Below, in pieces: positions 7,205 through 13,624 of a DNA stretch of 18,565 nucleotides. Numbering within the stretch: position 1 is the stretch's first letter; each line of letters opens with the position of its first letter. Position numbers and translations under genes: made by a program. The notes beneath the pieces were generated by a model. It searched no databases and had not been told where the DNA came from. It was given only the letters and a program-made list of their open reading frames with translations. This stretch comes from an uncultured Prevotella sp. (GTDB lineage: Bacteria; Bacteroidota; Bacteroidia; Bacteroidales; Bacteroidaceae). Where the stretch lies: contig CAAGKM010000007.1 in the NCBI GenBank assembly GCA_900770395.1, positions 1 to 18,565 of the forward strand, given 5' to 3'.

Positions 7205-7274
7205 CCGTTGAAAACAAAAAACAACGGTATAGAAAACAAGGAATAACAGTATAAGAACAAAAAACGACAGCGAT

Positions 7275-7643
7275 ATGAAGACATTAACAGCAAAGGAAGA
7301 AGAGATTATGAATCACATCTGGGCAAACGGCGAGATGCAGATTCGTGAGTTGCAGGCTCTCTATGACGAGCCACAGCCACATGTGAATACACTTTCAACA
7401 CTGGTGCGCATACTTGAGGAGAAAGGCTTTCTCGCTCACCGTGCCATAAGCACGCGCTGCTATAAGTATTTTGCCAAGGTGAGCAGTGAGGAATACCGCA
7501 ACCGCTCACTCACGGGAGTTATCGACAAACTGTTTGGCAAGTCCTATCTCGGCGCTGTGTCAACGCTGGTGAGCGAGGAGAAAATCTCCGTTGATGAGCT
7601 GAAGGAGCTTATCAGGCAGATTGAGGGGGGAAATGAAGAATGA
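7275..7643 (+). CDS. BlaI/MecI/CopY family transcriptional repressor
   Basis: This 122-residue winged-helix repressor has an N-terminal DNA-binding domain (about 1-75: LTAKEEEIMNHIW, NTLSTLVRILEEKGFLAHR) of the Penicillinase_R type. A C-terminal helical dimerisation region follows (about 80-118), carrying the segment that BlaR1-type proteases act on in characterised systems. Length is typical. It lies 147 bp upstream of an M56 peptidase, the usual regulator/sensor pair. In Bacteroidota such pairs are not necessarily linked to beta-lactam resistance, and no beta-lactamase or PBP gene is adjacent. The last codons (GGNEE, then stop) run into a 7-bp tandem repeat and an apparent insertion; see the repeat at 7642-7737. 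Without that insertion the same frame would continue for about four residues to TAA at 7749-7751. Confidence 0.92.
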   Translation: MKTLTAKEEEIMNHIWANGEMQIRELQALYDEPQPHVNTLSTLVRILEEKGFLAHRAISTRCYKYFAKVSSEEYRNRSLTGVIDKLFGKSYLGAVSTLVSEEKISVDELKELIRQIEGGNEE

Positions 7644-7737
7644 AGAGTGAAGAATTTTCGTGCAAACCGAGCGAAGAGCCAAGCGAGCTTGAGCTATTCC
7701 GAGGTGCAGCCGAAAATCGACGAAGTCAATGAAGAAT
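7642..7737. repeat. 96-bp element flanked by 10-bp direct repeats, inserted at the blaI stop
   Basis: AATGAAGAAT occurs at 7632-7641 and again at 7728-7737, framing structured sequence. Inside are an inverted repeat ATTTTCG (7654-7660) / CGAAAAT (7711-7717) and a short palindrome CAAGCGAGCTTG (7680-7691). The left edge also has three tandem TGAAGA(A/G) units (7634-7654). The element is exactly 32 codons long and, apart from the TGA at its left edge, is open in the blaI frame to the TAA at 7749. The direct repeats look like a target duplication, and the makeup recalls small interspersed elements of Bacteroidales. No other copy lies in the window, so its repeat nature is inference. Confidence 0.55.
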
Positions 7738-7751
7738 CAGGGGGTAATTAA

Positions 7752-7790
7752 CACTGAACATTAATCACTGAACACTAAACACTGAAATTT
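7752..7790 (+). repeat. Three 14-bp direct repeats (CACTGAA...) abutting the M56 start codon
   Basis: CACTGAA recurs at 7752, 7766 and 7780, an exact 14-bp period (CACTGAACATTAAT, CACTGAACACTAAA, CACTGAAATTT then ATG). The array fills the 5' leader right up to the start codon at 7791. It could modulate translation initiation, and copy-number slippage is possible. Confidence 0.6.
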
Positions 7791-9281
7791 ATGGGAGAGT
7801 TTATTGTATATTCGGTAAAAATATCGCTGTGTCTGGTGATGTTTTATGTATTTTACAAGCTGTTATTGAGCCGCACCACCCTGCACACGTTCAACCGCTT
7901 TGTGATACTTGCCTTGGTGGCGGTGTCGATGGTTCTGCCTTTTGTGCATGTCACAGTCAGTGAGCCTGTGGTTGAGGGTGCCGTGTCGATAGACCAGCTT
8001 GTGATGATGGCGACGGTGGTGGAGCAGGAGAGGTCCGAGTTTCATTTCTCGGCAATCAATGTTGCGGTACTCATATATATAATAGGTGTTGCGGTATTTT
8101 TCATCCGCATGCTGTTGTCGTATGCCGGCATACACCGTATAATGAAGCGGGCAGTCACGGTGAGTGACGATGACGGCGTCAGGATATTTGTTGTCGACGG
8201 GGATATTGCACCGTTCAGCTGGTTCCGCAACATAGTGATAAGCGCAGCCGATTACCGTGACAACCGCAGGGCGATAATCACACACGAGAAAGCTCACGTG
8301 GCGAGAGGGCATTCAGTTGATATTCTGCTTTGCAATATCCTCACCGTGGTGCAGTGGTTCAATCCCGCAGCATGGCTGCTGAAGGCAGAGCTGCAGGATG
8401 TCCACGAATATGAGGTGGACGAGGCTGTGCTCCGCAGCGGCATAGATGCCACGAGCTATCAGCTTCTGCTGGTGCGCAAGGCTGTGGGTGACCGCTTGTT
8501 TGCCATAGCCAACAATCTGAGTAAAGACTCACTTAAAAAACGTATAACAATGATGAAGACAAAGAAGACAAACCGTTGGGCAAGCATGAAGGCATTAGTA
8601 GTGCTCCCGTTAGCAGCCATTGCCGTGGTGGCTTTTGCAAGCCCCGAAGTGGCAGAAGTAGAGAACGAGGTGGTTGCAGAGTCGCAACAGTTGATGCAGG
8701 CTGTGGAGCAGCAGGTGACAGGACAGGCTGTGACGGCGGCAACACCAGCCGATGAGATGGCAATGTCTGTGGCTGCAGGTGCCGGGGAAGCAGCAATGCC
8801 GGAAGCAGCTCCGGCCGACACCGCACGTAGTGAAAAAACTTATGATGTTGTGGAGACAATGCCGGATTATCCTGGAGGTATTGGTGAGATGATGAAATAT
8901 ATTTCTACCAATGTAAAATACCCTAAAGAAATGGCTGAACAGAAAATTGAGGGTCGGGTGATTATATCATTTGTTGTGAAAAATAATGGAGAAATTACTG
9001 ATGCTAAAGTTACGAGATCTGTTCATCCGCAACTTGATGCTGAGGCGTTGCGTGTTATAAATAGTATGCCTAATTGGACTCCCGGCATGCAAGGTGGTAA
9101 GCCTGTGAATGTGAAAATCGTGCTGCCGGTGTCGTTCAAACTCGACTCTAAGACGGGTAGTAATGTCAAGACAGGAAATGCTATGATTAATATCCCTTCT
9201 TCCCCTGAAACAGGTGACAAACATATACTTGTTACTAACTTGAGTTTGCACAAGCAGCAGGATGCCCCAGCAGACAAATAG
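7791..9281 (+). CDS. M56 (BlaR1-like) membrane metallopeptidase fused to a TonB C-terminal domain
   Basis: This 496-residue protein has membrane spans at about 4-24, 35-55, 88-110 and 266-284. The zinc peptidase motif HEKAH (165-169) lies in the cytoplasmic region between spans 3 and 4. A conserved downstream acidic segment (EYEVDEAVL, 206-214) supplies the likely third metal ligand. In BlaR1 such a peptidase inactivates its partner repressor after an extracellular signal; here BlaI is encoded just upstream. After span 4 comes a linker rich in Ala, Glu, Gln and Val (285-350), then a TonB C-terminal (energy-transducer) domain (about 355-450: MPDYPGGIGEMMKYI, YPKEMAEQKIEGRVIISFVV, LPVSFKL) and a 46-residue tail. 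There is no penicillin-binding sensor domain. The M56-TonB_C combination is known in Bacteroidota. From about 8826 the sequence becomes much richer in A/T than the first half of the gene. Confidence 0.9.
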   Translation: MGEFIVYSVKISLCLVMFYVFYKLLLSRTTLHTFNRFVILALVAVSMVLPFVHVTVSEPVVEGAVSIDQLVMMATVVEQERSEFHFSAINVAVLIYIIGVAVFFIRMLLSYAGIHRIMKRAVTVSDDDGVRIFVVDGDIAPFSWFRNIVISAADYRDNRRAIITHEKAHVARGHSVDILLCNILTVVQWFNPAAWLLKAELQDVHEYEVDEAVLRSGIDATSYQLLLVRKAVGDRLFAIANNLSKDSLKKRITMMKTKKTNRWASMKALVVLPLAAIAVVAFASPEVAEVENEVVAESQQLMQAVEQQVTGQAVTAATPADEMAMSVAAGAGEAAMPEAAPADTARSEKTYDVVETMPDYPGGIGEMMKYISTNVKYPKEMAEQKIEGRVIISFVVKNNGEITDAKVTRSVHPQLDAEALRVINSMPNWTPGMQGGKPVNVKIVLPVSFKLDSKTGSNVKTGNAMINIPSSPETGDKHILVTNLSLHKQQDAPADK

Positions 9282-9318
9282 GTGCACAACTATGATTTTC
9301 TCTCTTAAAATAATTATA

Positions 9319-9353
9319 GGGTAGGTTGCTGTGACAGTTGCCTGCCCTTTTTA
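9319..9353 (+). terminator. Rho-independent terminator after the M56 gene
   Basis: GGGTAGG (9319-9325) pairs with CCTGCCC (9341-9347) with one G-T pair. A CTG/CAG inner pairing extends the hairpin, and a run of five T follows from 9348. It lies 37 bp after the M56 stop and closes the blaI-M56 unit. Confidence 0.85.
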
Positions 9354-9413
9354 TGTGCTAATTATTTGGATAAAATCAAAAAAAACTTGTCAATAATGAT
9401 TTTTCTGAAAAAA

Positions 9414-9447
9414 TATGTACGTATATCAAAAAAAAGTTGTAACTTTG
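9414..9447 (+). promoter_or_regulatory. Promoter of the yceD-rpmF-fabH operon
   Basis: TAACTTTG at 9440-9447 is a perfect -7 element (TAnnTTTG). The upstream -33 element is weak: TATG at 9414-9417 is the nearest candidate, at 22 bp spacing, within A-rich sequence. The predicted 5' leader is about 15 nt. Confidence 0.65.
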
Positions 9448-9466
9448 CACGCTGAAATGTTATAGT

Positions 9467-9994
9467 ATGGAGTCTTTAAATGTAGATTTTGGAAATTTGG
9501 CGGCCGACGAGACATCGCTCCGCTACAATTTGGACAGTGCTTACTTCGGTGCTCTTGAGGGTGCTGAGGTGAGTAACGGCTGTGTTGAGGTGAAGCTCGA
9601 CATAGTGAAATCCGCATCTAAGGCATTCCGGCTTTCGTTTCACATCGCAGGTGAGGTGACAGTGCAGTGCGACCGCTGCTTGGACGACATGCAGCAGCCC
9701 GTATGCGCTGACGCGGAACTTGTGGTGAAACTTGCTCAGGAAAGCTCTGAGGATGATAATGTCGTGACAGTACCGGAAGAACAGCCTGTTCTCGACCTGT
9801 CATGGATTATCTATGAGTCGATAGCCTTGGCTATCCCCATTAAGCACGTGCATACACCTGGAAAATGTAACCGTGCGATGCTTGAAAAGCTTGAAGAATA
9901 TTCGGCGGCAGCTACCCGAAGTAGTGATGAGGAAGGCACACAGGAGATTGACCCGCGCTGGAGCAAACTGGCAGACTTGAATTTGAATAATTAA
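9467..9994 (+). CDS. yceD: YceD/DUF177 family protein
   Basis: This 175-residue member of the YceD (DUF177) family is encoded directly before rpmF in very many bacteria. The family has been linked to ribosomal RNA processing or 23S rRNA accumulation, but a biochemical function is not settled. Seen here are the family's CDRCLDDMQQPV motif (about residues 68-79), an acidic middle, and a later HTPGKCNRAM segment with a further cysteine. The three Cys could form a metal site. A terminal PRWSKLADLN segment is also typical. The ATG at 9467 follows a clean promoter. The gene leads the operon; rpmF starts 23 bp downstream after two tandem AAACATTTA copies. Confidence 0.9.
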   Translation: MESLNVDFGNLAADETSLRYNLDSAYFGALEGAEVSNGCVEVKLDIVKSASKAFRLSFHIAGEVTVQCDRCLDDMQQPVCADAELVVKLAQESSEDDNVVTVPEEQPVLDLSWIIYESIALAIPIKHVHTPGKCNRAMLEKLEEYSAAATRSSDEEGTQEIDPRWSKLADLNLNN

Positions 9995-10010
9995 ACATTT
10001 AAAACATTTA
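9993..10010 (+). repeat. Tandem 9-bp AAACATTTA leader between yceD and rpmF
   Basis: AAACATTTA is present twice head-to-tail (9993-10001 and 10002-10010), followed by AAAGAAA and the rpmF start codon. A similar AAACATTTAAA precedes the susD start in this window (near 15464-15474 on the minus strand). It acts in the place of a Shine-Dalgarno sequence, so an unstructured A/T-rich leader favouring initiation is likely. Confidence 0.5.
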
Positions 10011-10017
10011 AAAGAAA

Positions 10018-10209
10018 ATGGCACATCCTAAAAGAAGACAGTCAAAGACTCGTACACTTAAGAGAAGAACTCACGACAAGGCAGTAGCACCTACACTGGC
10101 AGTATGCCCTAACTGCGGCGCATATTACGTTTACCACACAGTATGCCCCAACTGCGGTCAGTACAGAGGCAAGGTGGCTATTGTAATGGACGAGGAAGTA
10201 GCTGAATAA
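10018..10209 (+). CDS. rpmF: 50S ribosomal protein L32
   Basis: This 63-residue ribosomal protein of the large subunit begins MAHPKRRQSKTRT with the basic N-terminus of L32 that reaches into the ribosome. It carries a four-cysteine zinc ribbon (CPNCG at about residues 34-38 and CPNCG at 47-51). It is therefore the zinc-binding (C+) form, whose stability depends on zinc. Length is normal. Its TAA stop shares a base with the fabH start (TAATG at 10207-10211), so the two are translationally coupled. Confidence 0.97.
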   Translation: MAHPKRRQSKTRTLKRRTHDKAVAPTLAVCPNCGAYYVYHTVCPNCGQYRGKVAIVMDEEVAE

Positions 10210-11213
10210 TGGAGAACATAAGCGCGATAATCACCGGTATTGGCGGCTACGTGCCCGACTATGTGCTCAACAACGAGGAGCTGTCGCGCATGGTTGACAC
10301 CAATGACGAGTGGATAATGACTCGCGTGGGTATCAAGGAGCGTCGCATCCTCACAGAGGAGGGTCTCGGCACCAGCTACATGGCACGCAAGGCAGCCAAG
10401 CAGCTGATGCAGAAGACAGGCACTGACCCCGATACCATTGATGCGGTCATTGTCACAACCAGTACCGCCGATTATAAGTTTCCGTCCACAGCATCTATTG
10501 TGGTTGGCAAGCTCGGCTTGAAAAATGCTTTCGCTTTCGATTACTGGGCAGCCTGCTGCGGATTCCTCTACACTCTCGACACAGCGTCGCAGATGATTCT
10601 CACCGGACGCTGCAAGAAGATTATTGTTATCGGTGCCGACAAAATGTCGTCGGTGGTCGACTATAAGGACCGCGCCACCTGTCCGCTCTTCGGTGACGGT
10701 GCTGCGGCAGTGCTTCTCGAGGCATCCAATGAGGAGGGCTACGGTGTGAGAGACTCACACTTTCGCTGCGACGGCAAGGGACTTCCATTCCTTCACCTCA
10801 AGGCAGGTGGCAGTGTGTGTCCTCCGTCACACTTCACGGTGGATCACCGCATGCACTACCTCTATCAGGAGGGTCGCACAGTGTTCCGCTATGCTGTGAC
10901 CAATATGAGCGACGACTGCGCACTCATAGCAGAGCGCAACGGGCTCAATAAGGACAACATCCGTTTCGTTGTTCCTCATCAGGCAAACATGCGTATCATC
11001 GAGGCTGTTGCAAAACGCCTTGACCTGTCTATGGATCAGGTTATGGTCAATATCGAGCACTTCGGTAACACCAGTGCAGCCACAATTCCGCTGGCACTAT
11101 GGGAGAACGAGAGCAATCTCCGCAAAGGCGACAATCTCATACTCACAGCCTTCGGCGCTGGCTTCGTGCATGGCGCAAGCTATTACAAGTGGGCATACGA
11201 CGGTGCAAAATAA
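10209..11213 (+). CDS. fabH: 3-oxoacyl-[acyl-carrier-protein] synthase III (KAS III)
   Basis: This 334-residue condensing enzyme joins acetyl-CoA (or a branched acyl-CoA) with malonyl-ACP to start fatty-acid synthesis in the cytoplasm. Bacteroidota make branched chains, so a branched primer is plausible. The catalytic triad is visible: Cys116 in YWAACCGFLYTLD, His257 in VPHQAN and Asn287 in FGNTSAATIP. The C-terminal FGAGFVHGASYYKW closes the thiolase fold. A second cysteine directly follows the nucleophile, where most family members have Ala or Ser. The start overlaps the rpmF stop (TAATG). Length is normal. It is the last gene of the operon, and the era/der genes that follow fabH in some relatives are absent here. 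Confidence 0.96.
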   Translation: MENISAIITGIGGYVPDYVLNNEELSRMVDTNDEWIMTRVGIKERRILTEEGLGTSYMARKAAKQLMQKTGTDPDTIDAVIVTTSTADYKFPSTASIVVGKLGLKNAFAFDYWAACCGFLYTLDTASQMILTGRCKKIIVIGADKMSSVVDYKDRATCPLFGDGAAAVLLEASNEEGYGVRDSHFRCDGKGLPFLHLKAGGSVCPPSHFTVDHRMHYLYQEGRTVFRYAVTNMSDDCALIAERNGLNKDNIRFVVPHQANMRIIEAVAKRLDLSMDQVMVNIEHFGNTSAATIPLALWENESNLRKGDNLILTAFGAGFVHGASYYKWAYDGAK

Positions 11214-11234
11214 GCAATTTTCATTTTGAATATA

Positions 11235-11280
11235 AAAAAGACAGGCGGTATTCTCTGAAGAGTGTCGCCTGTCTTTTTTT
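11235..11280 (+). terminator. Strong bidirectional-looking terminator after fabH
   Basis: AAAAAGACAGGCG (11235-11247) pairs with CGCCTGTCTTTTT (11266-11278), the inner bases continue the stem (CTCT/AGAG-like), and a T-run ends at 11280. The A-run on the left would allow function from the other strand as well. It ends the yceD-rpmF-fabH operon 21 bp after the fabH stop. Confidence 0.92.
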
Positions 11281-11373
11281 ATCCTAATCAATGGTAAAAT
11301 GTTAAATATAAACTACAAAACCAAGATTTTCTTCAATTTCTTCTTTTATAATAGATAAAATTACTATTGTAAT

Positions 11374-11961
11374 GTGGCATTTTTGGAAAACCTCGTTAAG
11401 TTTATCGCAGACAATACAGGGAAACTGATTTCCGCCAACGGTATATCAAAGTATATGAAATCGCAGGGGGAGAGCATCACCCCCACAGTTGTATCCAATT
11501 ACGCAAGGGCTTTGTGCGAGGCATATATGATACACAGAATCAACCGCTACGACATACATGGTAAGCGGCTATTTGAGAGCAACGATAAGTTTTATTTTGA
11601 GGACAACGGAATACGCAATGCACTTGCAGGAGGAACACGTGAGGGTGACATCGAGAAAGTGATAGAAAATGTGGTTTACAACCATTTGCAGCGCCTTGGC
11701 TACAGTGTGACAGTGGGACAACTGCAAGCCAGCGAGATTGACTTTGTTTGCGAGAAGCCTGAGGGAAAACGCATATATGTACAGGTATCGTATGTCATAG
11801 CTGACGAAGCCACCAGAACACGTGAGTTTGGCAACCTGCGCAGCATCAAGGACAACTATCCCAAATATGTTATCTCAATGACGCCGCTCGTAACCAAAGC
11901 TGATGACAACGGCATCACCCATCTGCATCTGAGGAGATTTCTGAAATATGGCTTTGAATAA
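11374..11961 (+). pseudogene. C-terminal remnant of an AAA-type ATPase (DUF4143 domain)
   Basis: The 195-residue reading frame matches only the C-terminal half of the large Bacteroidetes ATPase family (AAA_14 plus DUF4143), whose full proteins are near 390 residues. Seen: a winged-helix segment (FLENLVKFIADNTGKLISANGISKYMKSQGE, here given as residues 3-33), then YDIHGKRLFES, DKFYFEDNGIRNAL, and the nuclease-like EIDFVCEK...YVQVSY segment (residues about 128-146). No Walker A or B motif is present. The frame is closed by TAA at 11356-11358, and nothing family-like precedes codon 11371. The only in-frame start is GTG 11374. The N-terminal ATPase half has been deleted, leaving a remnant between two operon ends. 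Expression as a small DUF4143 protein cannot be excluded. It is not part of the fabH operon, which ends in a strong terminator. Confidence 0.8.
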
Positions 11962-12013
11962 GTATCTTAACTTAAACGGCAAAGTATCCATAAAATCTAA
12001 ACTTTGAACCAGT

Positions 12014-12044
12014 AAAAAATGCGGCTGTCAATAATGGCAGCCGC
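12014..12044 (-). terminator. Terminator of the susC-susD-lipoprotein operon
   Basis: GCGGCTGTCA (12021-12030) and TGGCAGCCGC (12035-12044) form a 10-bp stem with one G-T pair and a 4-nt loop. Read on the minus strand, the hairpin is followed by six T (the A-run at 12014-12019). It lies 28 bp beyond the stop codon of the minus-strand lipoprotein gene. Confidence 0.88.
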
Positions 12045-12071
12045 ACTCATATTTAACATTCGTTTTAGATG

Positions 12072-13589
12072 TTACTTATGCCAGCGTGGGTCACCAGCTT
12101 TCAAGTCCTCATTGCCGATAGTGAGGTCACCATTCTCAGCATCCACGAACTTAGGGTCAACTTCCTTTGCAAAGGCATGGTCGTCCTTGCAAGCATTTGT
12201 CCAGAGGTTCGGGCAGTTGAAGAACACGACGTTCTTGAAGTCTGTGTCGCTCTTCAACTTGTCAGCACGTCCCCATGTTCCGGCATTTGCGGCTGCAGGA
12301 GATGCGCATCCTACACCTACAGCAAGGAGATTATTGACTGTGAGTTTGCAACCACCCTTGTCCATACGGAACAGTCCAGTGTTGTTGCCATCGTCAATAG
12401 TACAGATATTATAGAACGTGCAGTTCTCAAATGTCACATCTGCAGCCACCTGACAGCGGAGAAGCGAGCGTATACCGTTGCTGATAGTGGTGTTTGTCAC
12501 AGTGAGTGAGGTCAAAGCTCCACCACGCAGGTCAAATCCGTCACCAGAATCGTTGGCAATTCCGTCGATAATACAATTGTCGAACTTGACTGTGCCGAAT
12601 GTACCCTTCTTGTTATTGTACATGATATGCTTCTTCATATTGCGCACCTCGCAGCCATTCACCTCAAGTGCAGCCAGATTGCCGGCAGCATCGGTAAGTT
12701 CAAGCAGGTTGTCGATTTCATTCTTGCCATCAACAATGAGGTTGTTGAGCGACAGTGAAGCCACTGTGGTGGCAACAGTGAAGCGACCGTTGACAGTTGG
12801 CTTCTCAGAAGGCTTGAAGCCTGAGAGCTTCAGTGACTTGTCGAGTGCGAAATTGCCGATGTCGAATGTACCGTTCACAATGATGAACTCTGCGCCGTCA
12901 GCAGCATCTGTGAGTAACTGCTTGAGGTCATCGCCCTCATAAACAGGAGTAGCGTCACCAAAGTCAATCAGCGTGGTGAACTTAACAGTTCCACGTGTCT
13001 TTGTGCCGTTCATCAGTTTTGCCTCGTATGCAGTCTCTGGTGTCAGCCCGTCGATTGTTACTGCACCTGTGGCTATCTCCTCAGCCGTCACAGTGTGCTT
13101 GATGTCGCCAGGAGTAATCACAATCTCTGTAGCCTTCTCACCGACCGGCCATCTCAGGGTAACCTTCTTTGCAAACAGCTCATCAGGATTTACTTCCTTC
13201 ATTATCTGCTCGGCATTGGTGGCTTTTGTCACCTCTGACCACTTCGACTCCTTACCCTCTGCGTCGATGGTCTTCACGCGGCAGGTGTAAGTTGTCTCGC
13301 CTTCCAGTCCTTTCACCGTATAGGTGTTTGTCTCTGTCTCGGCAGTTTGCAGAGGAGTATCGCCGCACTCTGTGCCCTCATACACCTCAACTGCATACGA
13401 CTGCGCACCGCTCATGGCTGTCCATGTCAGCTCAAGGTTGACGTCATTGCGCACCTTTGCCTCAAGATCTGTTGGAGACAATGGGCGTCCGAGAGTGATG
13501 GATGTAATCTCGTCCATGGCGTCTCCGCATGATGCCAGGGATAGTGTTCCCATCCCTAAGAATAACATATATATTAATTTCTTATTCAT
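12072..13589 (-). CDS. Surface lipoprotein with FN3-like domains and a pectate-lyase-like beta-helix (DUF4957/DUF5123-like)
   Basis: This 505-residue lipoprotein has a lipobox of LASC with Cys21, followed by GDAMDE, which suggests surface export. A fibronectin-III-like domain lies at about 38-125 and a second related beta-sandwich at about 140-207. Residues about 215-505 show repeated V/L-x-x-N-x-x-I/F turns (LNNLIVDGKNE, FDNCIIDGIANDSGDG, FENCTFYNICTIDDGNN, FKNVVFFNCPN) typical of right-handed beta-helices. Such proteins, often labelled DUF4957/DUF5123, are encoded with SusC/SusD pairs in pectin-type utilisation loci, in the slot used by SusE/F. No catalytic residues of a pectate lyase are apparent to me, so a glycan-binding role is more likely than cleavage. 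It starts 35 bp after susD and is followed by the operon terminator. Confidence 0.82.
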   Translation of the reverse strand: MNKKLIYMLFLGMGTLSLASCGDAMDEITSITLGRPLSPTDLEAKVRNDVNLELTWTAMSGAQSYAVEVYEGTECGDTPLQTAETETNTYTVKGLEGETTYTCRVKTIDAEGKESKWSEVTKATNAEQIMKEVNPDELFAKKVTLRWPVGEKATEIVITPGDIKHTVTAEEIATGAVTIDGLTPETAYEAKLMNGTKTRGTVKFTTLIDFGDATPVYEGDDLKQLLTDAADGAEFIIVNGTFDIGNFALDKSLKLSGFKPSEKPTVNGRFTVATTVASLSLNNLIVDGKNEIDNLLELTDAAGNLAALEVNGCEVRNMKKHIMYNNKKGTFGTVKFDNCIIDGIANDSGDGFDLRGGALTSLTVTNTTISNGIRSLLRCQVAADVTFENCTFYNICTIDDGNNTGLFRMDKGGCKLTVNNLLAVGVGCASPAAANAGTWGRADKLKSDTDFKNVVFFNCPNLWTNACKDDHAFAKEVDPKFVDAENGDLTIGNEDLKAGDPRWHK

Positions 13590-13624
13590 GATTTTTTCAA
13601 ATTATCATTAAACGTTTTGAAAAC

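Noticed and set aside
7642..7790. CRISPR array in the repeated sequence between blaI and the M56 gene
   Set aside because: The repeats are 7, 10 and 14 bp and adjacent, with no spacer/repeat alternation of CRISPR size and no cas genes nearby.
7275..9281. A beta-lactam resistance determinant based on the BlaI/BlaR1 names
   Set aside because: No beta-lactamase or penicillin-binding protein gene is present, and the M56 protein lacks a penicillin sensor domain and carries a TonB domain instead.
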